Origin: a bacterium
GTDB lineage: Bacteria > Sysuimicrobiota > Sysuimicrobiia > Sysuimicrobiales > Segetimicrobiaceae
NCBI GenBank assembly: GCA_035945995.1
Contig: DASYZR010000021.1
Location: forward strand, 1 to 54,939
Length of the DNA stretch: 54,939 nucleotides
Direction: 5' to 3'
Shown here: piece by piece, positions 28,586-36,897 of the stretch
How positions within the stretch are numbered: the stretch's first letter is position 1
How the letters are laid out: each line of letters opens with the position of its first letter
The notes under the pieces: generated by a model
Told to the model about the DNA's origin: nothing
Databases searched by the model: none
Seen by the model: only the letters and a program-made list of their open reading frames with translations
Position numbers and translations under genes: made by a program

Positions 28586-29338
28586 ATGCACCCCCTGTTG
28601 TTCCAGGTGGGCCCCCTGACCGTCCGCTGGTACGGTGTCATGATGGGACTCGCCCTGTTGCTCTCGGTGCCGGTCACCGCCCATTTTGCCGCGCGGTTCG
28701 GCATCGACCGGACCGTCGTCGATACGATCGCGGTACCGTTCCTCGCGGTGCTCGTGGTCGGCGCGCGGGCCGGGTACGTTCTGTCGCACCTGTCCGAGTT
28801 CGCGGGACGCCCCCTGGCGGCTGTCCTTCCCCCCTACGCCGGCCTCGCCTCGCACGGGTCGATCGCGGCCGGCCTGGCGTTCCTCGCGTGGTGGTGTCCG
28901 CGTCATCGCGTGCCGGTGTGGCGTCTGCTCGACGCGATGACGCCGGCCGTGCTGGCGGCGATCGTGCTGATCCGCTGGGGCAACTTCATGAACGGCGAAT
29001 TGTTCGGCGATCAGACCTCGCTACCGTGGGGCATCGCCGTGCCCGGGCTGCCAGGCGGACCGCGGCACCCGCTTCCCCTCTACGAGATCGCCGGCACGCT
29101 CGCGATCCTCGCCGGAACGCTCCGCCTGGCCGGCCGCCGGCCGTTCGACGGCGCCGTCTTTTGGTCGGCGATCGCGGCCTCTTCGGTGCTGCGGTTCCTG
29201 CTCGACCTGCTGCGGAGCGAGGACCGGACGCGGGCCTTCCTGACGCTCGGTCAGATGGCGGCACTCGTCTTGATGGGCTGGGGCGTGTGGTTTCTCTGGA
29301 CCGTCGGACGGCCTGCCCGGGGCCGGGCCCCGAGGTGA
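28586..29338 (+). CDS. lgt: Prolipoprotein diacylglyceryl transferase
   Basis: A 250-residue polytopic membrane enzyme that moves diacylglycerol from phosphatidylglycerol to the lipobox cysteine of prelipoproteins. The Lgt signatures are present: VRWYGVMMGLALL at the N-terminus, GARAGYVLSHL, a GLASHGSIAAGL block that corresponds to the usual H-G-G region, RWGNFMNGELFG and RHPLPLYEI. It is shorter than E. coli Lgt (291) and closer to Gram-positive lengths. I chose the ATG at 28586; the longer frame upstream runs through the transposase fragment. The dehydrogenase genes follow five bases later on the same strand. Confidence 0.93.
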   Translation: MHPLLFQVGPLTVRWYGVMMGLALLLSVPVTAHFAARFGIDRTVVDTIAVPFLAVLVVGARAGYVLSHLSEFAGRPLAAVLPPYAGLASHGSIAAGLAFLAWWCPRHRVPVWRLLDAMTPAVLAAIVLIRWGNFMNGELFGDQTSLPWGIAVPGLPGGPRHPLPLYEIAGTLAILAGTLRLAGRRPFDGAVFWSAIAASSVLRFLLDLLRSEDRTRAFLTLGQMAALVLMGWGVWFLWTVGRPARGRAPR

Positions 29339-29342
29339 ACCG

Positions 29343-29966
29343 GTGATCAGGCCGCCCCATGCTGGCGCCGATGTGATCGCCCGACGGCCGCCGCGACGGC
29401 TGTCCCGCCGAACGCTGCTCGGGGCGATCGCCGCGGTGTGCGCCGGCGCCGTACTCGGCGCGCGGCGCCGGCTGTACGGACCGGAAGGACCGCCCTGGAC
29501 TCCCGCGCTCGACGGGACCGCGCCCGGCCCGATCGGTGAACGGACGCTCGCGACGCTCGTCGCCGCGGCGAAGACCGCGGTCGGACGGCCCGTCGAAGCG
29601 TCGCACTACGGCGAATACTTCCGCTGGCGGGCGGAGCATCTCCCGGGCTACCGGGCGCTGTACGACCGGTTCGCGGCGCAGCTCGATCACGACGCCCGGC
29701 GCGCCGTCCGCTGCCCGTTCGCCGAGTGCAACCCGGCGGACCGCACCCGGATGCTCCGCGCGGCGGACCGGGCGCGCGCTCCCCGCACCATCGCGGACCG
29801 CGCCTGGCTCCTGACCGGCGGACGGGCCTGGGTCGCCTACGACACGTTCATCCTCGGCGAAGCGCTCGCGCTCTTCGCGGACACCGACGCGTGGGTGCTG
29901 CTCGGCTACGACGGCTGGCCCGGCAGGCCGCGCGGACTCGACCGGTACCGCCGTGCCCCGAGCTGA
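29343..29966 (+). CDS. Tat-exported small subunit of a GMC dehydrogenase (gluconate 2-dehydrogenase subunit 3-like)
   Basis: A 207-residue protein with a twin-arginine signal (LSRRTLLGAIAAVCAGAVLG, residues 20-39). The mature part resembles the gamma subunit of membrane-bound gluconate, sorbitol and FAD-glucose dehydrogenases: LATLVAAAKTAVGRPVEASH, YGEYFRWRAEHLPGYRALYD, and a long C-terminal helix. In those enzymes this subunit carries the folded flavoprotein across the membrane on its own Tat signal. GAGGTGA precedes the GTG start, four bases after the lgt stop. Its end overlaps the flavoprotein gene by 14 bases, consistent with a complex. Identity is by pattern rather than by a catalytic residue. 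Confidence 0.75.
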   Translation: MIRPPHAGADVIARRPPRRLSRRTLLGAIAAVCAGAVLGARRRLYGPEGPPWTPALDGTAPGPIGERTLATLVAAAKTAVGRPVEASHYGEYFRWRAEHLPGYRALYDRFAAQLDHDARRAVRCPFAECNPADRTRMLRAADRARAPRTIADRAWLLTGGRAWVAYDTFILGEALALFADTDAWVLLGYDGWPGRPRGLDRYRRAPS

Positions 29967-31527
29967 TCCGGCTCCGGTCGCGATCGTCGGATCAGGGATC
30001 GTCGGCGCGACGATCGCGTACGAACTGACCGGCCGCGGACACCGCGTCGAGATCTTCGAACGTGGCCCCGACTACCCCTATCCCCACACGCCGCAGTTCC
30101 AGGATCGATTCCTCCACCGGTACGAGAATCCGGCGTACGGCCTGCCGGACGACCTTCAGGGTCTTACCGTCTCCGGCACGTACCGGGGCGACATCAACCA
30201 CGAGCGGCACATGATTACGGGCGGCACCGCCACGCACTGGGGCGGCATCGCGCTCCGGATGGTTCCGGAGGATTTTCACACGAAGAGCCTCTACGGTTTC
30301 GGCGACGATTGGCCGATCGGCTACGATGACGTCGAGCCGTACTACTGCCGCGCCGAGGCGCTGCTCGGCGTATCGGGCACGGACGCCGACAACCCCTTCG
30401 CACCGCGGCGTTCGCAGCCGTACCCGCTGCCGCCGTTCGACCTGAGTTACGAAGACCGCATCCTGGCGGCCCGGCTGGCGGCGGCCGGCATCGTCCTGCA
30501 CACGACGCCGCAGGCGGCCACCCGCCTCCAATACGGCGACCGGCCGGGGTGCATGAATTTCGGGGCGTGTGACGTCTGCCCGATCGGCGCCCGATACTCC
30601 CCGAACCATCACCTGCTGCGCGCGCTCGCGACGGGGCGGTGCACGCTGCATCGGGAGGTCTCCGTGCGCCGGATCGTCGTCGAACGCTCCGGGCGGGCGG
30701 CGTCGCTCGTGTATCGGCCGGCCGCGGGACGCGCCGACGAGGAACATCCTGCCCGCGTCATCGTCGTGGCCGGGGGCGCCATCGAGAACGCCCGGCTGCT
30801 GCTGTTGTCGAGCCGCGATCGCCACCCCGACGGAGTACCGCTCGGGGAGGTCGCAGGCCGGCACCTGACGTTCCACCATCTCTGGGCCGGCCGCCTACGC
30901 TATGCGATCCGGATGCTCCCGGGCCGGCTCGGCCGGTTCACAGGCCAGAGCCACCAGTTTCTCAGGCCGCCGGAGCGGGGCCGCCACGGCGCGGTCAAGA
31001 TAGAGCTCTCCGCCAACATCGTGCCGTGGTCCGAGGATTCCGCGGCCCGCGCTCAAAGCGGCGCCGAGGTCCTCCGGCGGCTGACGCCGGGCCTCAGCGA
31101 GCGGGTGATGACGCTGCACAGCGAGGCCGCCCCTGAACCGCGGCGCGCCGTGACGCTGTCCGCGGCGCGCGACCGCTTCGGGGATCCCTACGCGCACGTC
31201 TACTACGATCTCAGCGGGTTCGACGAGGCCACGTACGCCTACGGAGGGCGGTTGTTCGACCGCGTAGCCACGGCCACCGGCGCCCTCGATGCGCACCTCC
31301 GCGGGATCGAGACCGTGTGGTCGGCCGGCCACCACATGGGGACGTGCCGGATGGGCGACGATCCACGCGACAGCGTCGTCGATTCATTCGGGACCGTGCA
31401 CGGCTGTCCCAACCTGTTCGTCGTCGGCGGCAGCACCTTCGTCACCCCGGGGGCCGTCAATCCCACGTTGACCATGGTCGCCCTCGCGATTCGGACCGCG
31501 GACCATCTGACAGCCCGTCTCTCGTAA
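29953..31527 (+). CDS. GMC family FAD-dependent dehydrogenase, large subunit with predicted [3Fe-4S] motif
   Basis: A 524-residue GMC oxidoreductase. The FAD site VAIVGSGIVGATIAYELTGR is at the N-terminus. The catalytic pair expected of the family is H460 or H461 in AGHHMGTCRMG and N503 in GAVNPTLTMVA. Residues 200-209 (CMNFGACDVC) have the Cys-5-Cys-2-Cys spacing that binds a [3Fe-4S] cluster in FAD-glucose dehydrogenase. It has no signal peptide and is probably exported with the Tat-signal partner just upstream. It would oxidise a sugar or polyol and pass electrons to the respiratory chain; the substrate is not predictable. The multihaem cytochrome c subunit usual in such complexes is not encoded next door. 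Confidence 0.88.
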   Translation: MPRADPAPVAIVGSGIVGATIAYELTGRGHRVEIFERGPDYPYPHTPQFQDRFLHRYENPAYGLPDDLQGLTVSGTYRGDINHERHMITGGTATHWGGIALRMVPEDFHTKSLYGFGDDWPIGYDDVEPYYCRAEALLGVSGTDADNPFAPRRSQPYPLPPFDLSYEDRILAARLAAAGIVLHTTPQAATRLQYGDRPGCMNFGACDVCPIGARYSPNHHLLRALATGRCTLHREVSVRRIVVERSGRAASLVYRPAAGRADEEHPARVIVVAGGAIENARLLLLSSRDRHPDGVPLGEVAGRHLTFHHLWAGRLRYAIRMLPGRLGRFTGQSHQFLRPPERGRHGAVKIELSANIVPWSEDSAARAQSGAEVLRRLTPGLSERVMTLHSEAAPEPRRAVTLSAARDRFGDPYAHVYYDLSGFDEATYAYGGRLFDRVATATGALDAHLRGIETVWSAGHHMGTCRMGDDPRDSVVDSFGTVHGCPNLFVVGGSTFVTPGAVNPTLTMVALAIRTADHLTARLS

Positions 31528-31660
31528 CGCGCACGACCGGCTCGGGCTCAGACGGCGGCGTGCTCGACGCGAAGCTCATGATCGCGCCGATCGCCACCAT
31601 GATGACGGCCGCGACGAACGGTCCTGATTCGGATCCCGGACCAAACAGATCAGGCCACAT
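31457..31660 (-). CDS. Possible 67-residue single-pass membrane protein
   Basis: A short frame on the minus strand opens with ATG at 31660 after GGAGG at eight bases. It encodes MWPDLFGPGSESG, then a clear membrane segment FVAAVIMVAIGAIMSFAS, then a polar tail. The last 24 codons overlap the 3' end of the GMC dehydrogenase gene on the opposite strand, which counts against the C-terminal part. The ribosome site and membrane helix make it worth recording. I do not recognise a family. Apart from this, I see nothing in the stretch 31528-31931. Confidence 0.4.
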   Translation of the reverse strand: MWPDLFGPGSESGPFVAAVIMVAIGAIMSFASSTPPSEPEPVVRVTRDGLSDGPRSESRGRPWSTWD

Positions 31661-31931
31661 GGTTCTCGCCTCCGACGTTGCGGCCGCCGCCCCCACGGGC
31701 CGGCGACGGTGAGCCGGTAGCGGGAGGAGCGCGGACTGTCGGTCGTAGGTTACCTCCGGCGGTCTATCGGCGCTATGACGCGCCTCACAGCGCCCGCGCC
31801 CGTTCTCTGATATTGATGAGACACAACGGTCGCTCGCCTTTGTGCGCGCCGGTCTGCTATGAACACGGTCACAGCCCAAACGTCCGGTTCCAGATGCTGA
31901 TGGAATCGACAGCGGGGCGAGGAGGGCCGAA

Positions 31932-32183
31932 ATGCTTGACTACTATAACCGCGAGAAAATTGCGAACGAGCACAGGAAAGAGGCCGCGCAGGTCGCTGCC
32001 CGCGAGTGGCTCGCGAGTAAGGCAGAGGTAGGTCGGCCCCCGACCCGACGGGGCGCCATGTGGCCCGTCACCGCGGTACTGCGCACGCTCGCGCTGATGA
32101 GACGGCGTTCGCTTCGGGCCGCGGCGACGCGTGGTGCGCCGCAAGGGACGATCGTCTCGGCATCGCAATCGATCCAGCGGTAA
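31932..32183 (+). CDS. Small hypothetical protein, 83 residues
   Basis: This short gene has an excellent ribosome site, GAGGAGGG five bases before the ATG. The N-terminal 30 residues (LDYYNREKIANEHRKEAAQV onward) are strongly helical and charged. The rest is basic, with arginine-rich runs such as MRRRSLRAAATRG. No domain is recognised. It converges on the CRP-type gene, 29 bases from its stop. Confidence 0.58.
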   Translation: MLDYYNREKIANEHRKEAAQVAAREWLASKAEVGRPPTRRGAMWPVTAVLRTLALMRRRSLRAAATRGAPQGTIVSASQSIQR

Positions 32184-32212
32184 TCCGGCCCCGGCGAGTG
32201 GAGGGGACGGCT

Positions 32213-32893
32213 CTAGCGTAACTGCGCACGCAAACGGTCGACGTTCAAGAGGACCAAGTGTCCTCGTTCGTGGCGAACGAGCCCTTGCTCCGCAAGGGAC
32301 CGCAGACACTTATTGACGCTCTCCCGCGTCGCCCCGACCATGTTGGCAAGATCGCCCTGTGTAAGGCGCGACCCAATGACCACGCCGCCGCGCCCGGCCT
32401 GCCCCCGCGTCTGACCCAATTCGAGAAGGAGCCGCGTGAGGCGCGTCCGCACATCCGAGAACGCGGCATCGTGCACCAGCCGATCCGTCCGCCGGAAGCG
32501 GCGGCTCAACGGGGCCAGCATGTTGACGGCGACTGTGGGGACCTCGCGCAGAAACCGGTGAAAGTCCTCGCGCGACAAGACGAGGAGCTCGGTGGGCACG
32601 GTCGCGACAGCGTCCGCCGAGCGCGGCTCTCCGTCCAGGAGCGCAAGTTCGCCGAAGAACTCTCCCGGCGTCAGCAGCGAGAGAATGACTTCCTTGCCCT
32701 CGGCTCCGCCGAGGAGGATCTTGACTTCACCGCTGTCGATCACGTAGAGGGCCGTGCCGGGGTCGCCTTCGCGGAATACCGGTTCACCCGCTTTATACCG
32801 GCGTCGGCGAAAGAGGGTAGCCAACCGGTCCCGATCGCCTGATGTGAGATCGGCGAACAGAGGACTGCGAACCAGTAGCTCTTTGGCCGACAT
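32213..32893 (-). CDS. CRP/FNR family transcription regulator
   Basis: A 226-residue regulator. The N-terminal cyclic-nucleotide-binding barrel has the phosphate-binding cassette FFGELALLDGEPRSADAVA, with the glycine-glutamate and arginine-serine pairs that contact cAMP in E. coli CRP. A dimer helix follows, then a winged helix with LTQGDLANMVGATRESVNKC as the recognition unit. No N-terminal cysteines for an iron-sulfur cluster are present, so an FNR-type sensor is unlikely. The next gene on the same strand upstream ends in a class III cyclase protein, making cAMP the most likely ligand. GGCGGGGG precedes the ATG. Confidence 0.92.
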   Translation of the reverse strand: MSAKELLVRSPLFADLTSGDRDRLATLFRRRRYKAGEPVFREGDPGTALYVIDSGEVKILLGGAEGKEVILSLLTPGEFFGELALLDGEPRSADAVATVPTELLVLSREDFHRFLREVPTVAVNMLAPLSRRFRRTDRLVHDAAFSDVRTRLTRLLLELGQTRGQAGRGGVVIGSRLTQGDLANMVGATRESVNKCLRSLAEQGLVRHERGHLVLLNVDRLRAQLR

Positions 32894-32902
32894 TGCCCCC
32901 GC

Positions 32903-32914
32903 CTAGCATGCTAG
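32903..32914 (-). promoter_or_regulatory. Palindrome and -10 box upstream of the CRP-type gene
   Basis: CTAGCATGCTAG is a perfect 12-bp palindrome. On the minus strand it contains TAGCAT, a fair -10 box ending 14 bases before the start codon. It could bind a dimeric regulator. I see no gene in the rest of 32894-33076. Confidence 0.4.
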
Positions 32915-33076
32915 ATCGGCCCGGCAGGCTCGTGACGGCCTCTTCGACCTGCGCCCCGCCGCTCCTGCCCGGCTCTTGGGCGGGGGGGTGGCGGCAGGGG
33001 CGGATACTCCCGTCTGTTCCATCAGGGACCGCGCAGCACCGTCAGGGTCGTTTTTCGGAGGAACGTACAGGCCCCG

Positions 33077-35719
33077 TCAGGTCTCGTCGCGGAGGGGGTC
33101 CAGCGCGGATTCCATCGCTTGCTGCAGTGTCATCGCTCTACCTTCCGCCCAGGCTACCGCAAAGGCACTGTTTCCAAGCCTGGCACGCGTGGATCCCACG
33201 CGTTCGTCGTACGCCGTTTGATCGGACGGCAAACGCCGGCGGCCGAGAAGGTAGTGTAGCGCCTCCGCGGCACCAAATAGCCGGGCCGCCTGCCTGTCGT
33301 TTCCTAGCGCGGAGGTCACCGCGGCCAGCCCTTCGAGGCACTCCTCGATCACCCATCTGTCCCTCACTTCTTGACACAGGCGGAGACTCTCCGAATAAAA
33401 CGCGTTCGCGGCCGCATAGTCCTCCTGCCGGAGCGCTATCATCCCCATGCTGCGCAGCACATAGGCGATGAGCCTCGTGTTGCCGGCCTCCCGGCTCATC
33501 GCAAGGCTGTCCTCAAAGAACGACGCGGCCTTTCGATAATCGCCGCTTCGTCGCGCCAGGTGTCCAAATTGCGCGAGCGCCTGGCTGATGATCACTTTCT
33601 GCCCAAGTTCGCGGCCGAGCATCAAACTGTCCTGGAACAGCTCCAACGCGCGCGCAGACTTACCCTGTCGCATGGCGACGATACCTAAATTCATGAGCAA
33701 CCATGCGGTGTGTTCTCTATCTCCAACATCCGCGGACACAGCCAGGCCGTGCTCGCAGATCGTCAGCGCCTGCTCATAGTCGCCCTGGTGCCACGCGAGA
33801 TTTGCCGCTCCCCGGAGTGCCTTGGGCAAGGTGGAAGGCGGTGCCTCGCTGCTTTGGGCCAGCGCGCCCTCCAGCAACCGGCGTCCCTCGCTCCAATACC
33901 CGCCCATCCACCAAAACCAGTACAGCGCGCCGGCCAGGCGCAGCCCGGGCTCCGCCGCCGCGGGGTCGCTGTTGCTCCACTCCAACGCGGCCCGCAGGTT
34001 GTCATGTTCCGTCTCCAGGCGCTCCAACCACGATGATTGCTCGGGCCCTTGGAGTCCGCGCTCTCCCTGCTCCGCGAGCCTTAGGTACCAGTCCCGATGC
34101 CGCGTCCGCACAACGCCGTCCTCGCCCGCCTCCACGAGTCTCTCGCGACCGTACTCCCGCACCGTTTCGAGCAGGCGGTACCGCGCTTCACCGTCGTGGG
34201 TTTCCGCGATCACGAGCGACTTGTCGACCAACTGGCTCAACACGTCCAAGACATCCGTCTCCTTGACGTGCTCGCCCGAGCAGACGGCCTCCGCGGCTTC
34301 AAGGGCGCACCCTCCGATAAAGACCGACAAGCGGCGCCACAAGGCCCGTTGTGCTTCCGAGAGCAGGTCGTGGCTCCAATCCATCGCAGCGCGGAGCGTC
34401 TGATGGCGGGGAAGAGTTGTACGACCGCCTCCGGTCAGCAGGCGGAATCGGTCACCAAGCCTGGCCGCGATCTGCTTGACGGTCAGGACCCTTGCACGTC
34501 CGGCTGCCAGTTCAATCGCCAGCGGAATACCGTCGAGGTGCTGGCACACCTGCACGACGGCGGGAGCATTATTGTCGGTTATCGAGAAGCCGGGCTGGCG
34601 TGATGCCGATCGTTCGACAAAGAGACGCACTGCTTCGTATCGCATCATCTGTGTGAGGGGCGGAAGGCGCTGCAGGTCGGGCATCGAGAGTGGGGGAACA
34701 CGCCAGGTTGTCTCTCCGGGGACACCCAGTGCCTCCCGGCTCGTCGCGAGAATTCTCAGGTTCGGGCATGCCTGCAGTAGTACGTTGCTGAGGCTTGCAC
34801 AGGCGGACAGCAGGTGTTCACAGTTGTCGAAGACGAGGAGCGACGACCGGCTGCGTAGGTAGCCCACGAGTGTCTCGGTCACCGGGCGGTTCGGCTGCTC
34901 GGGCACGCTCAACGCCGATGCCACCATCTGGGGCACGAGAACGGGATCGGTCAGACCGGCCAGCTCGACCAGCCACACGCCGTCCTGAAACGTTTCCAGA
35001 ACCTCCGCGGCGACCTGAAGGCCGACCCGCGTTTTCCCGGAACCTCCGGCACCCGTGATCGTGAGCAGGCGAGTCGTCCCCAGCAACCGTTTGATCTCCC
35101 CGATCTCACGCTCTCGTCCAATGAAGCTCGTCAATTGGATCGGCAGGTTGTGGGACCGCGCGTCAAGCGACCGAAGAGACGGGAAGGTGCCGGGCAGCAC
35201 GGGATGCATGACCTGGAAGAGATGCTCGGGCCGCAACAGATCCTTGAGGCGATAGGCACCGAGGTCCCGGAGTGTCACGTCTCGGGGAAGATCATTCTCG
35301 ACGAGGGCGTGAGTGGCTTCGGAGAGGATGATCTGGCCACCGTGCGCGACGGCGCCGATGCGCGCCGCGCGGTGGACGTCCATGCCGACGTACTCCGAGC
35401 CAATAATGAGCGGCTCGCCGGTGTGGAGACCCATTCGGACGCGCAACGTGGCCCCCTCGGGCCACGGGTGTTGTGCAAAGGCGCACTGCGCCTCCACCGC
35501 CATGGACATGGCGTCTCCGGCCCGACGGAAAGCCGCAAAGATCCCGTCGCCTGCCGTATCGATCTCGTAGCCGTGCCACCGTTCGAGGGCGGCGCGGAAC
35601 AGCCGGCGGTAGTCCGCCAACATGCCTGCGTAGCGGTCGCCCAAATCGCCGAGTAGACGCGTCGACCCTTCGATATCCGCGAAGAGAAAGGTGAGGGTTC
35701 CGGTCGGCGGGTCCACCAT
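33077..35719 (-). CDS. Class III adenylate/guanylate cyclase fused to STAND ATPase and TPR domains
   Basis: An 880-residue signalling protein. The N-terminal cyclase domain has metal-binding aspartates in FLFADIEGSTRLL (D15) and TAGDGIFAAF (D58). The transition-state block reads GMDVHRAARIG, with histidine (H116) where many cyclases have asparagine. An NB-ARC/AAA-like STAND ATPase follows: Walker A GAGGSGKTR (about 223-231), Walker B LLVFDNCEHLL, and GIPLAIELAAGRA. Residues from about 600 are TPR repeats with the pattern DYEQALTICEHGLAVSADVG. The start at ATG 35719 has GAGG upstream. Such proteins couple an input sensed by the TPR/ATPase part to cyclic nucleotide output; the CRP-type gene downstream may respond to it. 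Confidence 0.9.
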   Translation of the reverse strand: MVDPPTGTLTFLFADIEGSTRLLGDLGDRYAGMLADYRRLFRAALERWHGYEIDTAGDGIFAAFRRAGDAMSMAVEAQCAFAQHPWPEGATLRVRMGLHTGEPLIIGSEYVGMDVHRAARIGAVAHGGQIILSEATHALVENDLPRDVTLRDLGAYRLKDLLRPEHLFQVMHPVLPGTFPSLRSLDARSHNLPIQLTSFIGREREIGEIKRLLGTTRLLTITGAGGSGKTRVGLQVAAEVLETFQDGVWLVELAGLTDPVLVPQMVASALSVPEQPNRPVTETLVGYLRSRSSLLVFDNCEHLLSACASLSNVLLQACPNLRILATSREALGVPGETTWRVPPLSMPDLQRLPPLTQMMRYEAVRLFVERSASRQPGFSITDNNAPAVVQVCQHLDGIPLAIELAAGRARVLTVKQIAARLGDRFRLLTGGGRTTLPRHQTLRAAMDWSHDLLSEAQRALWRRLSVFIGGCALEAAEAVCSGEHVKETDVLDVLSQLVDKSLVIAETHDGEARYRLLETVREYGRERLVEAGEDGVVRTRHRDWYLRLAEQGERGLQGPEQSSWLERLETEHDNLRAALEWSNSDPAAAEPGLRLAGALYWFWWMGGYWSEGRRLLEGALAQSSEAPPSTLPKALRGAANLAWHQGDYEQALTICEHGLAVSADVGDREHTAWLLMNLGIVAMRQGKSARALELFQDSLMLGRELGQKVIISQALAQFGHLARRSGDYRKAASFFEDSLAMSREAGNTRLIAYVLRSMGMIALRQEDYAAANAFYSESLRLCQEVRDRWVIEECLEGLAAVTSALGNDRQAARLFGAAEALHYLLGRRRLPSDQTAYDERVGSTRARLGNSAFAVAWAEGRAMTLQQAMESALDPLRDET

Positions 35720-35789
35720 GGACAACGCCCTCACGGCTCACACGCGCCGCTCGATCTCCTTAACCCCGGTGGGGCCTGATGTCAACGCG

Positions 35790-36221
35790 CTACTTCTTAC
35801 TCAGAAACTCCCAGCAGACATATGAGGTGACGTGTTTGGTGTTGTTGGCGAAGAGCGGTGTCGTGCTGCCGGCCGCAAAGGTGAACGCCGTGCTGGGTGT
35901 GATGGCGGCGTTTGTCTTATTGGCGAGCGTCATCGTCATTTCGCCCGCCAGTCCGTAACAGAAGTCCCAGACATCCGACGGCCGCTTAAGATTCGGCCAC
36001 TTCGCGCCCGGCTGCGCTTCCACGCGATAGAAGACGATCTTGATCACGTGGGGCATTCCCTGCGTACCCAGGGGAACTGCTTTCGTGGCCGTGAACCCAC
36101 GCGGAAGGCTCGGTGCAAGCATCATGTCGTCCTCGGCTCGCAGGACCGGCACAGCATACGATAGCCAGACAACGGCAGCGCCACACAGCACGGTAAGACC
36201 TAAGACACTCCAGCGCTTCAT
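35790..36221 (-). CDS. Secreted small beta-rich (cupin-like) protein
   Basis: A 143-residue protein with a Sec signal peptide (VLGLTVLCGAAVVWLSYAVP), cleaved probably near LRAED. The mature part is beta-rich with short repeated turns: VIKIVFYRVEAQPGAKWPN, WDFCYGLAGEMTMTLANKT, STAFTFAAGSTTPLFANNTK, VTSYVCWEFLSKK. This resembles a single cupin barrel, but the metal-binding histidine pattern is not evident and function is unknown. GGAGGAG lies just before the ATG. A degenerate cyclase fragment abuts it upstream. Confidence 0.7.
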   Translation of the reverse strand: MKRWSVLGLTVLCGAAVVWLSYAVPVLRAEDDMMLAPSLPRGFTATKAVPLGTQGMPHVIKIVFYRVEAQPGAKWPNLKRPSDVWDFCYGLAGEMTMTLANKTNAAITPSTAFTFAAGSTTPLFANNTKHVTSYVCWEFLSKK

Positions 36222-36412
36222 GGCTCCTCCCCCTGGCGGCGTGTGAAAATGGCTCGTCCTTCTCGATTCCTGTTCGCGATCCTGCCCCGCCGCCTCCACC
36301 GGCGCGACGAATTCGCACGGGCGTACCATCGGGCAGTTCGGGGTGAAGGGCCTGAAAGATCCTCGACGTCCGTGCATAGAAATGTAACAGTCCCGGACGG
36401 CAGGCCAGGCAT
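36218..36412 (-). pseudogene. Remnant of a class III cyclase gene
   Basis: The frame opens with MPGLPSGTVTFLCTDVED, which is the start of a class III cyclase domain (typical MxxLPSGTVTFLFTDVEGS). After the first metal-binding aspartate the match is lost: the expected GSTRLL is replaced by DLSGPSPRTARWYARANSS, and the frame ends 64 codons in, overlapping the start of the secreted-protein gene. The paralogous complete gene lies 500 bases further on. I read it as a truncated duplicate. Confidence 0.5.
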
Positions 36413-36684
36413 CGAGGAGACCTCCGGGATTGGCGGCACGTTCTCGCCCCGATTATGCGCGACGTTCGACGGTGCGCCGTATGGTCCTTCCACCCTGCGT
36501 CAACAGGCGTAGGCCGTTTTGCGGCCTGCGCATACGTCTCCGAACTCCGCACATTCGCCCGCGAGTATGGCGCGTTTCACACTCCGGCTGTGCGCCGGCT
36601 CATCGCGGTGCCGGCGCGGCGCGAGTACGATAGACCCGCAAGACAAGACGCGCCGGGTCCAAACCCGGAGAAGGAGGAAAGACA

Positions 36685-36831
36685 ATGGACGCGATCCGGA
36701 AGGCAATCGGGCTGCTCGTTCTCGGAGTGGTGCTGGCGTTGGCGGCGGCCCCGGCGCTCGCGCAGAGTGCCGACGGCAATCAGACCGTCGGCGTGCAGGA
36801 CCGGGACCACGAACTCGACCACGGGTTTTAG
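36685..36831 (+). CDS. Small secreted peptide, 48 residues
   Basis: AAGGAGGAAAGACA directly precedes the ATG, a near-perfect ribosome site. The product has a clear Sec signal: basic DAIRKA, hydrophobic IGLLVLGVVLALAAA, and the cleavage motif PALAQSA. The mature peptide would be only about 22 residues, acidic, ending DHELDHGF. I know no family. It stands alone on the plus strand between the cyclase remnant and the HdrD-like gene, and may act outside the cytoplasm. Confidence 0.6.
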   Translation: MDAIRKAIGLLVLGVVLALAAAPALAQSADGNQTVGVQDRDHELDHGF

Positions 36832-36862
36832 TCGGTCGAGTGAGCACGTCGAGATCGCGGGC

Positions 36863-36897
36863 GGCTCTCCTGAGCGATCCCACCGCAAAGGAGAGCC
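36863..36897. repeat. Inverted repeat downstream of the secreted peptide gene
   Basis: GGCTCTCCT (36863-36871) pairs perfectly with AGGAGAGCC (36889-36897) around a 17-base loop. It lies 31 bases after the peptide stop. No T run follows, so it is at best a factor-dependent or weak terminator. I see nothing firm in the rest of 36832-37091. Confidence 0.5.
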
